DNA of 64,000 nt, taken from positions 124,001 through 188,000 of the forward strand of contig JAQXEK010000010.1 of the NCBI GenBank assembly GCA_029250885.1. The letters run 5' to 3'. Below are positions 40,568-48,834 of this stretch, in pieces. The DNA comes from Planctomycetota bacterium. Its GTDB lineage: Bacteria > Planctomycetota > UBA1135 > GCA-002686595. The translations under genes were made by a program, and so were the position numbers. Numbering within the stretch: the first letter of the stretch is position 1; each line of letters starts with the position of its first letter. A model generated the notes under the pieces. It searched no databases and was not told the origin of the DNA. It worked only from the letters and a program-made list of their open reading frames with translations.

Positions 40568-42124
40568 CTACCCCAGCGCATCCGAGGCAACGTGATAGCT
40601 AGGATCTTCAAACGCATTGCTCTCGACCAGTCGCCCAGCTTTCCGCAGCAGCTTCGTGCACTCAGGGCTAAGGTGACGCAAGTGCAGGGTCTTGTGCTGG
40701 CCGAGATACTTCTCCGCCAGGGTATCGATGGCCTCGATCGCAGAGTGGTCTGAGACACGAGCATGCTGGAAGTCAATTACGACATCGTCCGGATCCCCAA
40801 CCGGATCAAATAAGTCGAGGAAGCTCTTTGTCGAGCCAAAGAACAGGGGGCCGCGGATGGCGTAGGTCTTGGTGCCCTTTTCGTCCGTGTCGCAGACCGC
40901 ATGGGTCACCTTGGCGTGCTTCCATGCGAAGGTCAGGGCCGAGACGATCACGCCCACGAGCACAGCAGCCGCGAGGTCTGTGGCCACGGTGACACCCGAG
41001 ACCAAGACAATCACAAAAGCATCCGACATGGGAATCTTGCGCATCACACGGAAGCTCGACCATTCGAACGTTCCCAAGACAACCATGAACATCACGCCCA
41101 CGAGGGCGGCCACGGGTACCACTTCGATTAGCGGCGAAGCCACCATCACAAAGGCAAGCAACACGCCCGCCGCAGTGATGCCGGAGAGCCTGCCCCGTCC
41201 GCCCGAGCTGATGTTGATCATGCTCTGGCCGATCATGGCACATCCGCCCATGCCGCCGAAGAAGCCACAGGTCACGTTGGCCACGCCCTGGGCCACGCAC
41301 TCCTTGTTGCCTCGACCACGGGTCTCCGTAAGCTCGTCCACAAGGGTCAGGGTCAAAAGGGACTCGATCAAACCCACTGCTGCCAAGATCACCGCATAGG
41401 GGAAGACAATGCGAATGCTCTCCATGGTGAAGGGCACGTCGGGCATGTGGAACATGGGGGCCCCACCGTTGAGCGAAGCGTCTGGATTGCCGGACATGGT
41501 GCGCAGGTAGTCCACGATCGACGGCGTGTTGAGGTCGAGCCCAGAGACCACTAGGGTCACACCCACAATGGCGGCAAGGGATGCGGGGATGGCCTTGGTG
41601 AGGCGCGGCAGGAAGTGAATCACGGCCATGGTGACTACCACCAGCCCAACCATAAGGGAGAGCTTCGATCCGCCCATCCAAACCATCGCGCCATCGGGTC
41701 CGAGCTCCTTAAACTGCCCCAACTGGGCCAAGAAGATCACGATGGCGAGTCCGTTCACAAATCCCAGCATGACAGGGTGCGGCACCATGCGAATGAACTT
41801 GCCTAACCGGAATACACCGGCGCCGACCTGCAGGACGCCCATGAGCACAATCGCGGCGTACATATGCTCGATGCCATGCTCGGCCACCAGGGCAACGAGC
41901 ACCACAGCGATTGCTCCCGTGGCACCCGAGATCATGCCCGGCCGGCCTCCAAGAAGGGCAGTGATCAAGCCAATGATAAAGGCGGCATGCAGGCCAACAA
42001 TAGGATCGACGCCCGCCACAAAGGCAAAAGCGACGGCTTCGGGAACAAGGGCCAGGGCAACGGTCAGTCCAGAGAGAATGTCGCTCTTGACTTGGGCCTT
42101 GGGGCTAGGGTTGATGTTGAACAA
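40568..42124 (-). CDS. SulP-family anion transporter with STAS domain
   Basis: This 518-residue inner-membrane protein has about twelve membrane segments, including GLTVALALVPEAVAFAFVAG (family start region), FIIGLITALLGGRPGMISGATGA, and the NKECVAQGVANVTCGFFGGMGGCAMIGQS motif near the anion site. A STAS domain forms the C-terminus (DDVVIDFQHARVSDHSAIEAID). SulP members carry sulfate, bicarbonate or other anions; specificity cannot be told here. It is a single gene with its own terminator. Confidence 0.93.
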   Translation of the reverse strand: MFNINPSPKAQVKSDILSGLTVALALVPEAVAFAFVAGVDPIVGLHAAFIIGLITALLGGRPGMISGATGAIAVVLVALVAEHGIEHMYAAIVLMGVLQVGAGVFRLGKFIRMVPHPVMLGFVNGLAIVIFLAQLGQFKELGPDGAMVWMGGSKLSLMVGLVVVTMAVIHFLPRLTKAIPASLAAIVGVTLVVSGLDLNTPSIVDYLRTMSGNPDASLNGGAPMFHMPDVPFTMESIRIVFPYAVILAAVGLIESLLTLTLVDELTETRGRGNKECVAQGVANVTCGFFGGMGGCAMIGQSMINISSGGRGRLSGITAAGVLLAFVMVASPLIEVVPVAALVGVMFMVVLGTFEWSSFRVMRKIPMSDAFVIVLVSGVTVATDLAAAVLVGVIVSALTFAWKHAKVTHAVCDTDEKGTKTYAIRGPLFFGSTKSFLDLFDPVGDPDDVVIDFQHARVSDHSAIEAIDTLAEKYLGQHKTLHLRHLSPECTKLLRKAGRLVESNAFEDPSYHVASDALG

Positions 42125-42308
42125 GGTGCAATTTCCGGTTGGGGGGCGCCGTGGGAAGCCGCGCAGAGTACCGACACCAAGCCAGAAATGGGTCCGGGAA
42201 GTCCGATCTATTGCAGTCCTAGGACCATTTGCCAGCCTGGGGCACGACCCTAATCTGTCACCCGATTCGTCCGGTCGGACGCGCCCTCACAAAGCCCCCC
42301 CGCGGAGA

Positions 42309-45300
42309 CTAGATGCCACTCTGGCTGGAACCCTCAAGTCCCAATCTCCACAGGCCACCGGGAACGATTGGCGTCGTCCCATTGGTTTGCCCCGAATCCT
42401 CTGCTGGTGTACTGTCGCCCGACTGCCCGGACTTGTCGGGGGCCTGCTCCGTCGCTCCCCCCTCGTCGACATCGGACTCCGACGCCAGGTCGACCTCCTC
42501 GGCCGTAGTGTCCTGGACCGTCAAGCGACCTAGCTCCTGCTGGATGACCACGTGCAGGCGGTTGAGTTCGGTGAGGTGCTCGGCTGTCGTGTCAAGGCCG
42601 GACCAGGGTCGAGCCATTGAAGTTGCGGGCCCCTCGCCTACGCCCTGGCTTTCTGCCACAACCTTGGGCAGCCCCTTAAAGAGGCTGTTTACAGCTGAAA
42701 CGGCCTTGCGGTCGCCAGAGGCTGCGGCAGTCGTAGCCAGATTGCGCAGATCTTCAAAGCGCACCGTCTCAGGCTCCCGTTGCCATGATTCGTGGGACAC
42801 TAGGGCCAGGCTAAACTGGAAGGCAGAGAGTTGGTCACCGGCCGTTGGGACCCTGGACTGCTCCGGGATGGCGTTTGGCGATGTCCCTGCGACAATGGCC
42901 GCCGATTCAGCGCGCACCCGCGCCTGGGCTAGGGCTGATTTAGAGGCCGAGCGCAGGTCGCCGGGATCTAAGAGGGTGCGCTCGGGTGAGTTGAAGATGA
43001 TCGAATAGTCGATAAAGGCGAGCCCGAACGAGTCCGGCTTCGAGCGGAACCTTGCGCGGGCATGGCGCACCAGCATCGAGAAGTTTGACTCGCTGTGCTG
43101 GGGCGCCAGCTCCAAGGCGGTCGCGAATTTAGCGAGCACCTCGGACTCCATCGCCTTGGCTTCCCCGTTGGTCTTAGTAGCCGCGATATCCGACAAGAAG
43201 AGCGCCTGCATCAGCTCCTTTTCCGGCTGACTGTAGGCCTCGCCGGTGCCGGAGCTTGGCACGTGCACATTGACGAGGTGGTCCAGCAGGTCCACGCCGT
43301 TGGGAATATCCTTAGCCAGGTCGACTCCGTAGACACGTAACTCCACCGCCCACCGTGCGATTGCCTGGTGCTGCTGGGAGGACAGGTCCAAGAGAGACGT
43401 AGCGGAAAGCTCAGCCACCAGGGACAGTGCGTGGATACCCGGCGAGATTTGCAGGCCCGGATTCACGGTCTTGTAGAAGCGCTCGGCAGCAGAGAACCTC
43501 GCAGCGGGCTTCGTCCCTGCAAGCTGAGCGACCAGGTCCAGCATCGCCTTCTCACTGGCTGGCCCGCGGGCCACGAGCGCGTCAAAACTCTTGAGCTCGA
43601 GTACACCGTCTAGCATGGACGCGTCGCCATAGCGGCCGATCAAGAGCAACAGCTTGTCCTGTAGCGAAGGTGTCTGTTCCAGGTCGAGACGCGCCAGGTA
43701 GAGCTTGGCTTGGTCTTGGGAGATCTCAGCGCTGATGCCATCACTGAGCAGTAGGCCTAGGGCGTGCTCGCGGATAAGCTCCTCGCTGTGTCCTGTGTGG
43801 TCGAGCAGGCAACTTAAAACGGGTGCGCTGTACTCAGGAGCGGCGTCATCACGCTCGACAAAGCGCCCCACGGCGCCAAGCAGTGCGTAGCGGAGCTCGC
43901 TGGAGAGGTCCGTCTGCTTGTCGCTGAGCACTTCAATCAAAACCGCGATATCCTCCGGGGGCGCGACCCGGGGCAGGGTGCCCGCAGCGAGCTCGCGCAC
44001 GCCGGGTGCGAACTCGTCCCGGAGCACAAGCTGCAAGAGCGGGCTGCGGTCCACGTTGGCCCCCAGGCGCAGGCTAGTCTCCGAGTCTTCTCCGACCCCG
44101 CGGCAGAGCCGATCAAGGGCCTTCAGCACGCCGAAAAGGACGTCGGCGTCCCGCTGCTCGCCACTGTCTGCGGGCCCGACTTCACTGACCCTCCGCAGGA
44201 CCGTGCTCAAGAGAGCTGCGCCACTCTCGAGTGAGCTTGCTGCCATGGGCTCTGTCGAGGGCCAAGAGAGCCGCGCCAGACCCCGTGCAATTAGCAGCTC
44301 CGATGTGGGCGCGGTGGACTGAGCAGCTTGGGCCAAGATCGAGCGTAGACGCGCGACCCTAGGATCGCCTGCGCTGCGCCCCTCCAGCGTTGTGAAGGTT
44401 GCCTCAAGCAGTGCGTCCACGACCCTGGGGCGGTGTTCAATTTCAAGGCGCGAGAGCAGCACGTCTAAGGTGCTGTCGCTGTCCACGGTTCCCGCAAGCA
44501 ACGCACTCCCGAGGACCACCGCGCAGCCCGCGCGCACAAGGGGATCTACGTCGTTAATCGAAATGGCCGCGTCAGCGAGTCGGAAGGTAAAGAGCTCCAG
44601 CAAACGCTCGCGGGACAGGCTGGCCTGCTCCCGGAGCTCGGCGTGGCTGTCTGGCGTGAAGGGACTGGCCGCGATCTCCTGCCACTCGGCGGCCGTCTCG
44701 CGCCGCACGCCAAAGAGCTCTGCAAGGGAGGCCCATGCGGCTTGGCGCACGTAGGTGTCCTTGGGTTGGTCGAGGGCCTTGGCAACGAGGGGCGCAAGTT
44801 GGAAGAGCTCGAGCTTCACCACCAGCTGGGCCGCATTGGCCCAGCGCTTGGGCGCGGCCAGTTGGAACTGTAGCTCGCTAGCGAGGTAGTCAAGCCAAAG
44901 ACTGCCCTGGTCGCCCGTGAGAGCGACAGCAAGCTCGGCTGCGGCGAGCTCGGTCTCGGCAAGCCGCTCGGCGGCGCGACTGACGGGGATACCCGGGGGA
45001 ACCGATGCCGTCGCGCGGCGGTACAGCTCCAAGTCCAAGGCGTCCCAGGGCATGGCCGGGGGCTCGGCTGGGCTCTCTTCAACAGGCTCGGGAGCCAGCT
45101 GGTCCAAGGCTACCTGGTCGGTATCAGGGTTTGCCTCGTCTTGTGGCTCTTCGGCCGGGTCAACCAGTGGGCCACCCTGGACTTGCTTGGGGGGCTCAGG
45201 CTTCGCCTGCTTGGGCTCGGCGGCACTTGCCTGCACAGCGATGGGCCGAAAGAACTGGTCCCAGGCCCAAACTGGCTCCATCGGAATGCCCGTCCAGCTA

Positions 45301-45449
45301 GACCAGGTGGGCTCAAAAGCCTCGTCTTCTTGGGGCACGTCCTGGCCTAAACTCAACCCCGAGAGGGCGATCAGACAACCCGCGGTGCCCAAGCTAAACA
45401 TCCTTCCGACCAGGCGGGAAGTAAGTGATGTAAAGCGGATCGCGGCCAT
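42309..45449 (-). CDS. Large secreted HEAT-like repeat protein
   Basis: This 1046-residue protein from ATG 45449 (a GTG three codons upstream is possible) has a signal peptide with hydrophobic core FSLGTAGCLIALSGLSLG. Then comes a Pro/Glu/Ala-rich linker (about 75-140). The rest is helical repeats of a HEAT/ARM-like kind, such as ATKTNGEAKAMESEVLAKFA and AAWASLAELFGVRRETAAEW. No catalytic motif is visible. It probably works as a periplasmic scaffold. The C-terminal 60 residues are again low in complexity. Confidence 0.78.
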   Translation of the reverse strand: MAAIRFTSLTSRLVGRMFSLGTAGCLIALSGLSLGQDVPQEDEAFEPTWSSWTGIPMEPVWAWDQFFRPIAVQASAAEPKQAKPEPPKQVQGGPLVDPAEEPQDEANPDTDQVALDQLAPEPVEESPAEPPAMPWDALDLELYRRATASVPPGIPVSRAAERLAETELAAAELAVALTGDQGSLWLDYLASELQFQLAAPKRWANAAQLVVKLELFQLAPLVAKALDQPKDTYVRQAAWASLAELFGVRRETAAEWQEIAASPFTPDSHAELREQASLSRERLLELFTFRLADAAISINDVDPLVRAGCAVVLGSALLAGTVDSDSTLDVLLSRLEIEHRPRVVDALLEATFTTLEGRSAGDPRVARLRSILAQAAQSTAPTSELLIARGLARLSWPSTEPMAASSLESGAALLSTVLRRVSEVGPADSGEQRDADVLFGVLKALDRLCRGVGEDSETSLRLGANVDRSPLLQLVLRDEFAPGVRELAAGTLPRVAPPEDIAVLIEVLSDKQTDLSSELRYALLGAVGRFVERDDAAPEYSAPVLSCLLDHTGHSEELIREHALGLLLSDGISAEISQDQAKLYLARLDLEQTPSLQDKLLLLIGRYGDASMLDGVLELKSFDALVARGPASEKAMLDLVAQLAGTKPAARFSAAERFYKTVNPGLQISPGIHALSLVAELSATSLLDLSSQQHQAIARWAVELRVYGVDLAKDIPNGVDLLDHLVNVHVPSSGTGEAYSQPEKELMQALFLSDIAATKTNGEAKAMESEVLAKFATALELAPQHSESNFSMLVRHARARFRSKPDSFGLAFIDYSIIFNSPERTLLDPGDLRSASKSALAQARVRAESAAIVAGTSPNAIPEQSRVPTAGDQLSAFQFSLALVSHESWQREPETVRFEDLRNLATTAAASGDRKAVSAVNSLFKGLPKVVAESQGVGEGPATSMARPWSGLDTTAEHLTELNRLHVVIQQELGRLTVQDTTAEEVDLASESDVDEGGATEQAPDKSGQSGDSTPAEDSGQTNGTTPIVPGGLWRLGLEGSSQSGI

Positions 45450-45569
45450 GAGAAACACAATGATACGTGGCGAGGTGAGAAACCGGGCACGGAGACGGGG
45501 GAATCCGTGATGCCTAGGTACGTCTTTCTTCGGCCAAATGTTGGTGTGAATGGAGCCCTAGACCCGAAT

Positions 45570-45587
45570 CCACGCGTGTTCGCGTGG
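45570..45587 (-). terminator. Hairpin downstream of the aroDEK fusion gene
   Basis: CCACGCG (45570-45576) and CGCGTGG (45581-45587) form a perfect 7 bp stem with a 4-base loop, 24 bp after the stop on the minus strand. No T-run follows. Confidence 0.4.
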
Positions 45588-45610
45588 CTTCCACATAGAG
45601 ACGGAGCTGC

Positions 45611-47890
45611 TCAGGCGAAGCTTAGGGGAAGCTCGCGCTCGAGGGCGATGGCCAGCTCTGCGGGCGACCTGCCAAGGGAATCTAAGGTCAGGTCGGCCAA
45701 TTCAGCCAAGACAAGCCCCCGGCGTTGCCAGGCGACCTGGGCTTCAGGCAAGTCCTCGCCCCTGTGGTCCGGTTCGCCACTGAGACTGGTCAGATGCGGC
45801 CGATGGGTTGTGTCCCTGGCCATGCGCATCTCGAGTTCGAGCGGGTCCGCCGTGACCAGCACACACCAGGTCTTTCCCCCTGACAGTAGCGCTCTGCAAG
45901 CACGCCCTTCGACGACGCCCCCACCCGTGGCGAGAACGCCCCGCAAGGGACGACTAAGCACGGCCTCCAAGGCGGCCGCTTCCAAGGTGCGGAAGAGCGG
46001 CTCCCCATCGCGCTCGATGACCTGCCCCGCCGAGGCGGCACCGGCTGCCGTAGCGATCTCATGGTCCAGGTCGACGAAGGGCAGTCCAAGGCGCTCGGCC
46101 AATAGAGCACCAAGGGTCGATTTGCCCGAGGCGCGCAATCCGATCAGGACAATCCAGGGCCGGTCCAGGCAGTTATCGACTAGGGACTTGGCGATACCTG
46201 CCGAGGCCACTTGGCCTGTAAAGCGCTTGAACTGCGCTAGCCCCTGGCCCAGAAACCACTGTAGGCCATTGCGCACTTCAAGCCCAAGGGCGCTGGCCTG
46301 GGCCATGAGCGGCGTCTCCCGTGGGGAGTAGATGACATCCACCACCACGCAAGTCGGCGCTGCCTGGGCCAGGGCTTCTAGGGCCTGGAGGGGCAGGGCC
46401 AAGGCGCCGGGCTGGGCGTGGGAGCCGGCGGGTGTCGTTTGGATGAGTAGATCTGGAGCAACGCAGGGCAGATCCTCGGGTGCACAGACGGACGCGCCGA
46501 ACTCCCGGGCCAGGGCTAGGGCCGCCTTGGGGCGGCGGGCCAGCACAATGACCCGCCCACATTCGAGACCAGACAGGGCACCGAGTACGGCCCGCGCCGC
46601 ACCGCCGGCCCCAAGCACCACCGCGGTCTGGTCGAAGGGTAGACCACTCGAGTCTAGGCCAAGGACATGGCGAACGCCGTCCACATCCGTGTTCGCTCCC
46701 CACCAAGCACGGCCGTCCGGACCACGGCCAAGCGTGTTCACCGCCCCGAGTCCACGCGCTGGAAGAGCAAGGTTGTCCTGGGCGAACTTGTAGGCGTGCC
46801 CCTTGTGTGGAGCCGTGACCGAGAGGCCCGCGACTTCGTCCAGTTCTAGGAATCGAAAGGCCGCTTGGGGCTCTGCGACTTGCAGCCTACCGTAGACGGC
46901 GTCGACATTGTGATGGCGGAACAGGCCAGTGAAAAGTTGGGGAGAGAGGGACGCGGCCACGGGGAATCCGAGCACTCCAAAGATCGGTGTGCCCTCTTGG
47001 GGATAGCCATGGGGCCAGCGGTTGAGTTGCTCGGAAGTGCTGATCTGGCCGGGTACCCGGCGCCCGCCATCCGCTGCGGCAAAGACGTAGTCAGAGCCAA
47101 GAGACGGCGCGAGGCTGCGTGTAAACGTTCCGCACGCCCCCCCCGCGAATACGACCCCCATAAGACCACGTGATCGCCATCTTTCGCGCGACGTCCGCAG
47201 CCAGACGAGCAGCTCCAGTCCGACCGCTCCCGGCTCCAGTATGTTGTCGTCTAAAGCGGAATCGTCGGAGTCCTGTGAGCTTACATGACCGACGACCTTG
47301 ATGCCGCCGACCGCCGCCTCCCCCACCTGGATCGCCAACAGCGCGTCGAGCTCCCGGTCGAGCTGCTGGGCAGTGGTTCCGGCACCCGACTTTAGGGCGA
47401 AGTGCGAGGAGAGCAGAACCCTTGCGGAGCCCAAGCTGTCCGTGGATTGCGCCTTACCGCGCGCGAAGAATTCCAAGGCCGAATCCATATCGACGTCGAT
47501 CCAATGGCAACCAGCGCGAGCTGCCTCGTAGAGATAGTCCAAACGAAGACTCGACTCCCCTCCAAGCTCGGGGGCAGCGCCTTCGGACCGGCTCGATTCT
47601 AGGCCTGGGCAGGCGACAAACAGGGTTTTTGAGCAGCCTGCAAGCACTCTAGACACCAAATCAAAAGCGTGGCCCGGTTTTGGATGAGCACCACAGGCAC
47701 GGTGCCAGGCAGTGGCCCAGGCGTCCAGGCGCAGCTCGATGCAGTCACCGCTGGTGTCGGCGGCTAGGTCGATGAAGTCCTCGGTAACGGCAGGCGCGGT
47801 GGGCTCAGCGCCGCTAGTTTGGGCCGCTAAAGAGTCTCCTCGAAGCCCTAGGCCTGACCCCATAACCGTCGCAATCAAGCCACGCGTCAT
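45611..47890 (-). CDS. aroDEK: AroD-AroE-AroK fusion: three shikimate-pathway enzymes
   Basis: This 759-residue trifunctional protein has three domains. Residues about 25-285 are type I 3-dehydroquinate dehydratase: Glu in IELRLDAW, His in SSH, the Schiff-base Lys in GIKVVGHV, Arg in GTFTRSLAPS and Gln in GRRVPGQ. Residues about 295-575 are shikimate dehydrogenase: SLSP, Lys in VTAPHKG, Asp in GANTDVDG and the GAGGAARAV NADP loop. Residues about 577-759 are shikimate kinase: Walker A GLRASGKST, FVDLDHEI and LATGGGVV. All three active sites look intact. The start overlaps the DUF2520 gene stop by ATGA (47887-47890). Confidence 0.93.
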   Translation of the reverse strand: MTRGLIATVMGSGLGLRGDSLAAQTSGAEPTAPAVTEDFIDLAADTSGDCIELRLDAWATAWHRACGAHPKPGHAFDLVSRVLAGCSKTLFVACPGLESSRSEGAAPELGGESSLRLDYLYEAARAGCHWIDVDMDSALEFFARGKAQSTDSLGSARVLLSSHFALKSGAGTTAQQLDRELDALLAIQVGEAAVGGIKVVGHVSSQDSDDSALDDNILEPGAVGLELLVWLRTSRERWRSRGLMGVVFAGGACGTFTRSLAPSLGSDYVFAAADGGRRVPGQISTSEQLNRWPHGYPQEGTPIFGVLGFPVAASLSPQLFTGLFRHHNVDAVYGRLQVAEPQAAFRFLELDEVAGLSVTAPHKGHAYKFAQDNLALPARGLGAVNTLGRGPDGRAWWGANTDVDGVRHVLGLDSSGLPFDQTAVVLGAGGAARAVLGALSGLECGRVIVLARRPKAALALAREFGASVCAPEDLPCVAPDLLIQTTPAGSHAQPGALALPLQALEALAQAAPTCVVVDVIYSPRETPLMAQASALGLEVRNGLQWFLGQGLAQFKRFTGQVASAGIAKSLVDNCLDRPWIVLIGLRASGKSTLGALLAERLGLPFVDLDHEIATAAGAASAGQVIERDGEPLFRTLEAAALEAVLSRPLRGVLATGGGVVEGRACRALLSGGKTWCVLVTADPLELEMRMARDTTHRPHLTSLSGEPDHRGEDLPEAQVAWQRRGLVLAELADLTLDSLGRSPAELAIALERELPLSFA

Positions 47891-48831
47891 GGGTCCCGCC
47901 TGTCTCGCTTGGCTGTGAGTTCCCGCATGATTGTAGTCAGCAGCTCATACAGGTCCTTAGTGCGCGGAGACGGGAGGCCTGCGAAGGCCCGAGCATGGCC
48001 ATCGACCACGGCCGAATCCCCACGGGAAACGGGGCCGGTCAGTGCCTGGTCTGGAGGCAGCTCTAAGAGGTTGCTGGTCGTGCTTGCCAGCAGGCTCCGG
48101 AGGATCCGTCGCGCCTCGTCCTGGCTGCTCGGGGACTGTCCATCGCTCTCTTTATCGAGGGACTCGGCAAGGCACGCTTCGGCTTCGCTAAACAGGGCGA
48201 CCAGCCCACCGCTCAAGAGGGCCGCCGCGCCGTGGTAGAGCTCGCGTAGCTCGTCCCTCACCAAGACAATTTGTCCGCCTAGGAGTTCCGCGATCTCCCG
48301 CGCGCGCTGACGAGCTACGGGGCTGCCAGACACGCCGAAGGTTACGCCGATAAATGGCGCGCCCCCGCCTGGCTCGACCATCGCACTCCCTGCCAGGGCC
48401 GCCATCGGGTGCATGCCCCCAAGCTCTGCTCCTGTGGAGTGGAGAGCATCCAGGGCGTCCACACCTCGAAAACCGCTGGTGTGCAGAACCACAACCGGTC
48501 CTCGGGAGCATCCGTCGCTTGAGTCCGACTCCGCTTTTAAGGCCTCGCCAAGTCCGTATGCCACCTCTTCGAGAGCGCTGTCCGAGACGCAAAGCACTGC
48601 GGTACCCACGCCTATCACGCCCTCAGTAAGATCAAGAAAGGTCTCCACACCGAGCGACTGAAAGATCCGGAGTGAGTCTTTACTCCGGCCCCAGACTCGT
48701 ATTCCACCTGGGAATGAGCCACTTTGCACCAGGTGCTTCGCCAGGGCCAAGGACACCGCGCCCGTGCCCAACAGCAAGAGTGCCTCTCTGTTCCCTGGCT
48801 CAATCAGATGCTCGCTAGCTTGCTCACCCAT
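47887..48831 (-). CDS. Rossmann-fold / DUF2520 protein
   Basis: This 314-residue cytoplasmic protein has an N-terminal nucleotide-binding Rossmann fold (LLLLGTGAVSLALAKHL) and a C-terminal DUF2520 helical domain with YHGAAALLSGGLVALFSEAE and ALTGPVSRGDSAVVDGH. The middle has VLHTSGF and HPMAAL, as usual in this family. It resembles 6-phosphogluconate dehydrogenase-type or ketopantoate-reductase-like enzymes. Its place between panC-ispE and aroDEK in a tight operon suggests a dehydrogenase role linked to pantothenate, but this is inference. The gap to panC-ispE is 3 bp. Confidence 0.9.
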   Translation of the reverse strand: MGEQASEHLIEPGNREALLLLGTGAVSLALAKHLVQSGSFPGGIRVWGRSKDSLRIFQSLGVETFLDLTEGVIGVGTAVLCVSDSALEEVAYGLGEALKAESDSSDGCSRGPVVVLHTSGFRGVDALDALHSTGAELGGMHPMAALAGSAMVEPGGGAPFIGVTFGVSGSPVARQRAREIAELLGGQIVLVRDELRELYHGAAALLSGGLVALFSEAEACLAESLDKESDGQSPSSQDEARRILRSLLASTTSNLLELPPDQALTGPVSRGDSAVVDGHARAFAGLPSPRTKDLYELLTTIMRELTAKRDRRDP

Positions 48832-48834
48832 GGT

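Noticed and set aside
40249..40753. Two short plus-strand open frames between icd and sulP
   Set aside because: One spans the hairpin element and the other the sulP terminator and 3' end; neither is protein-like.
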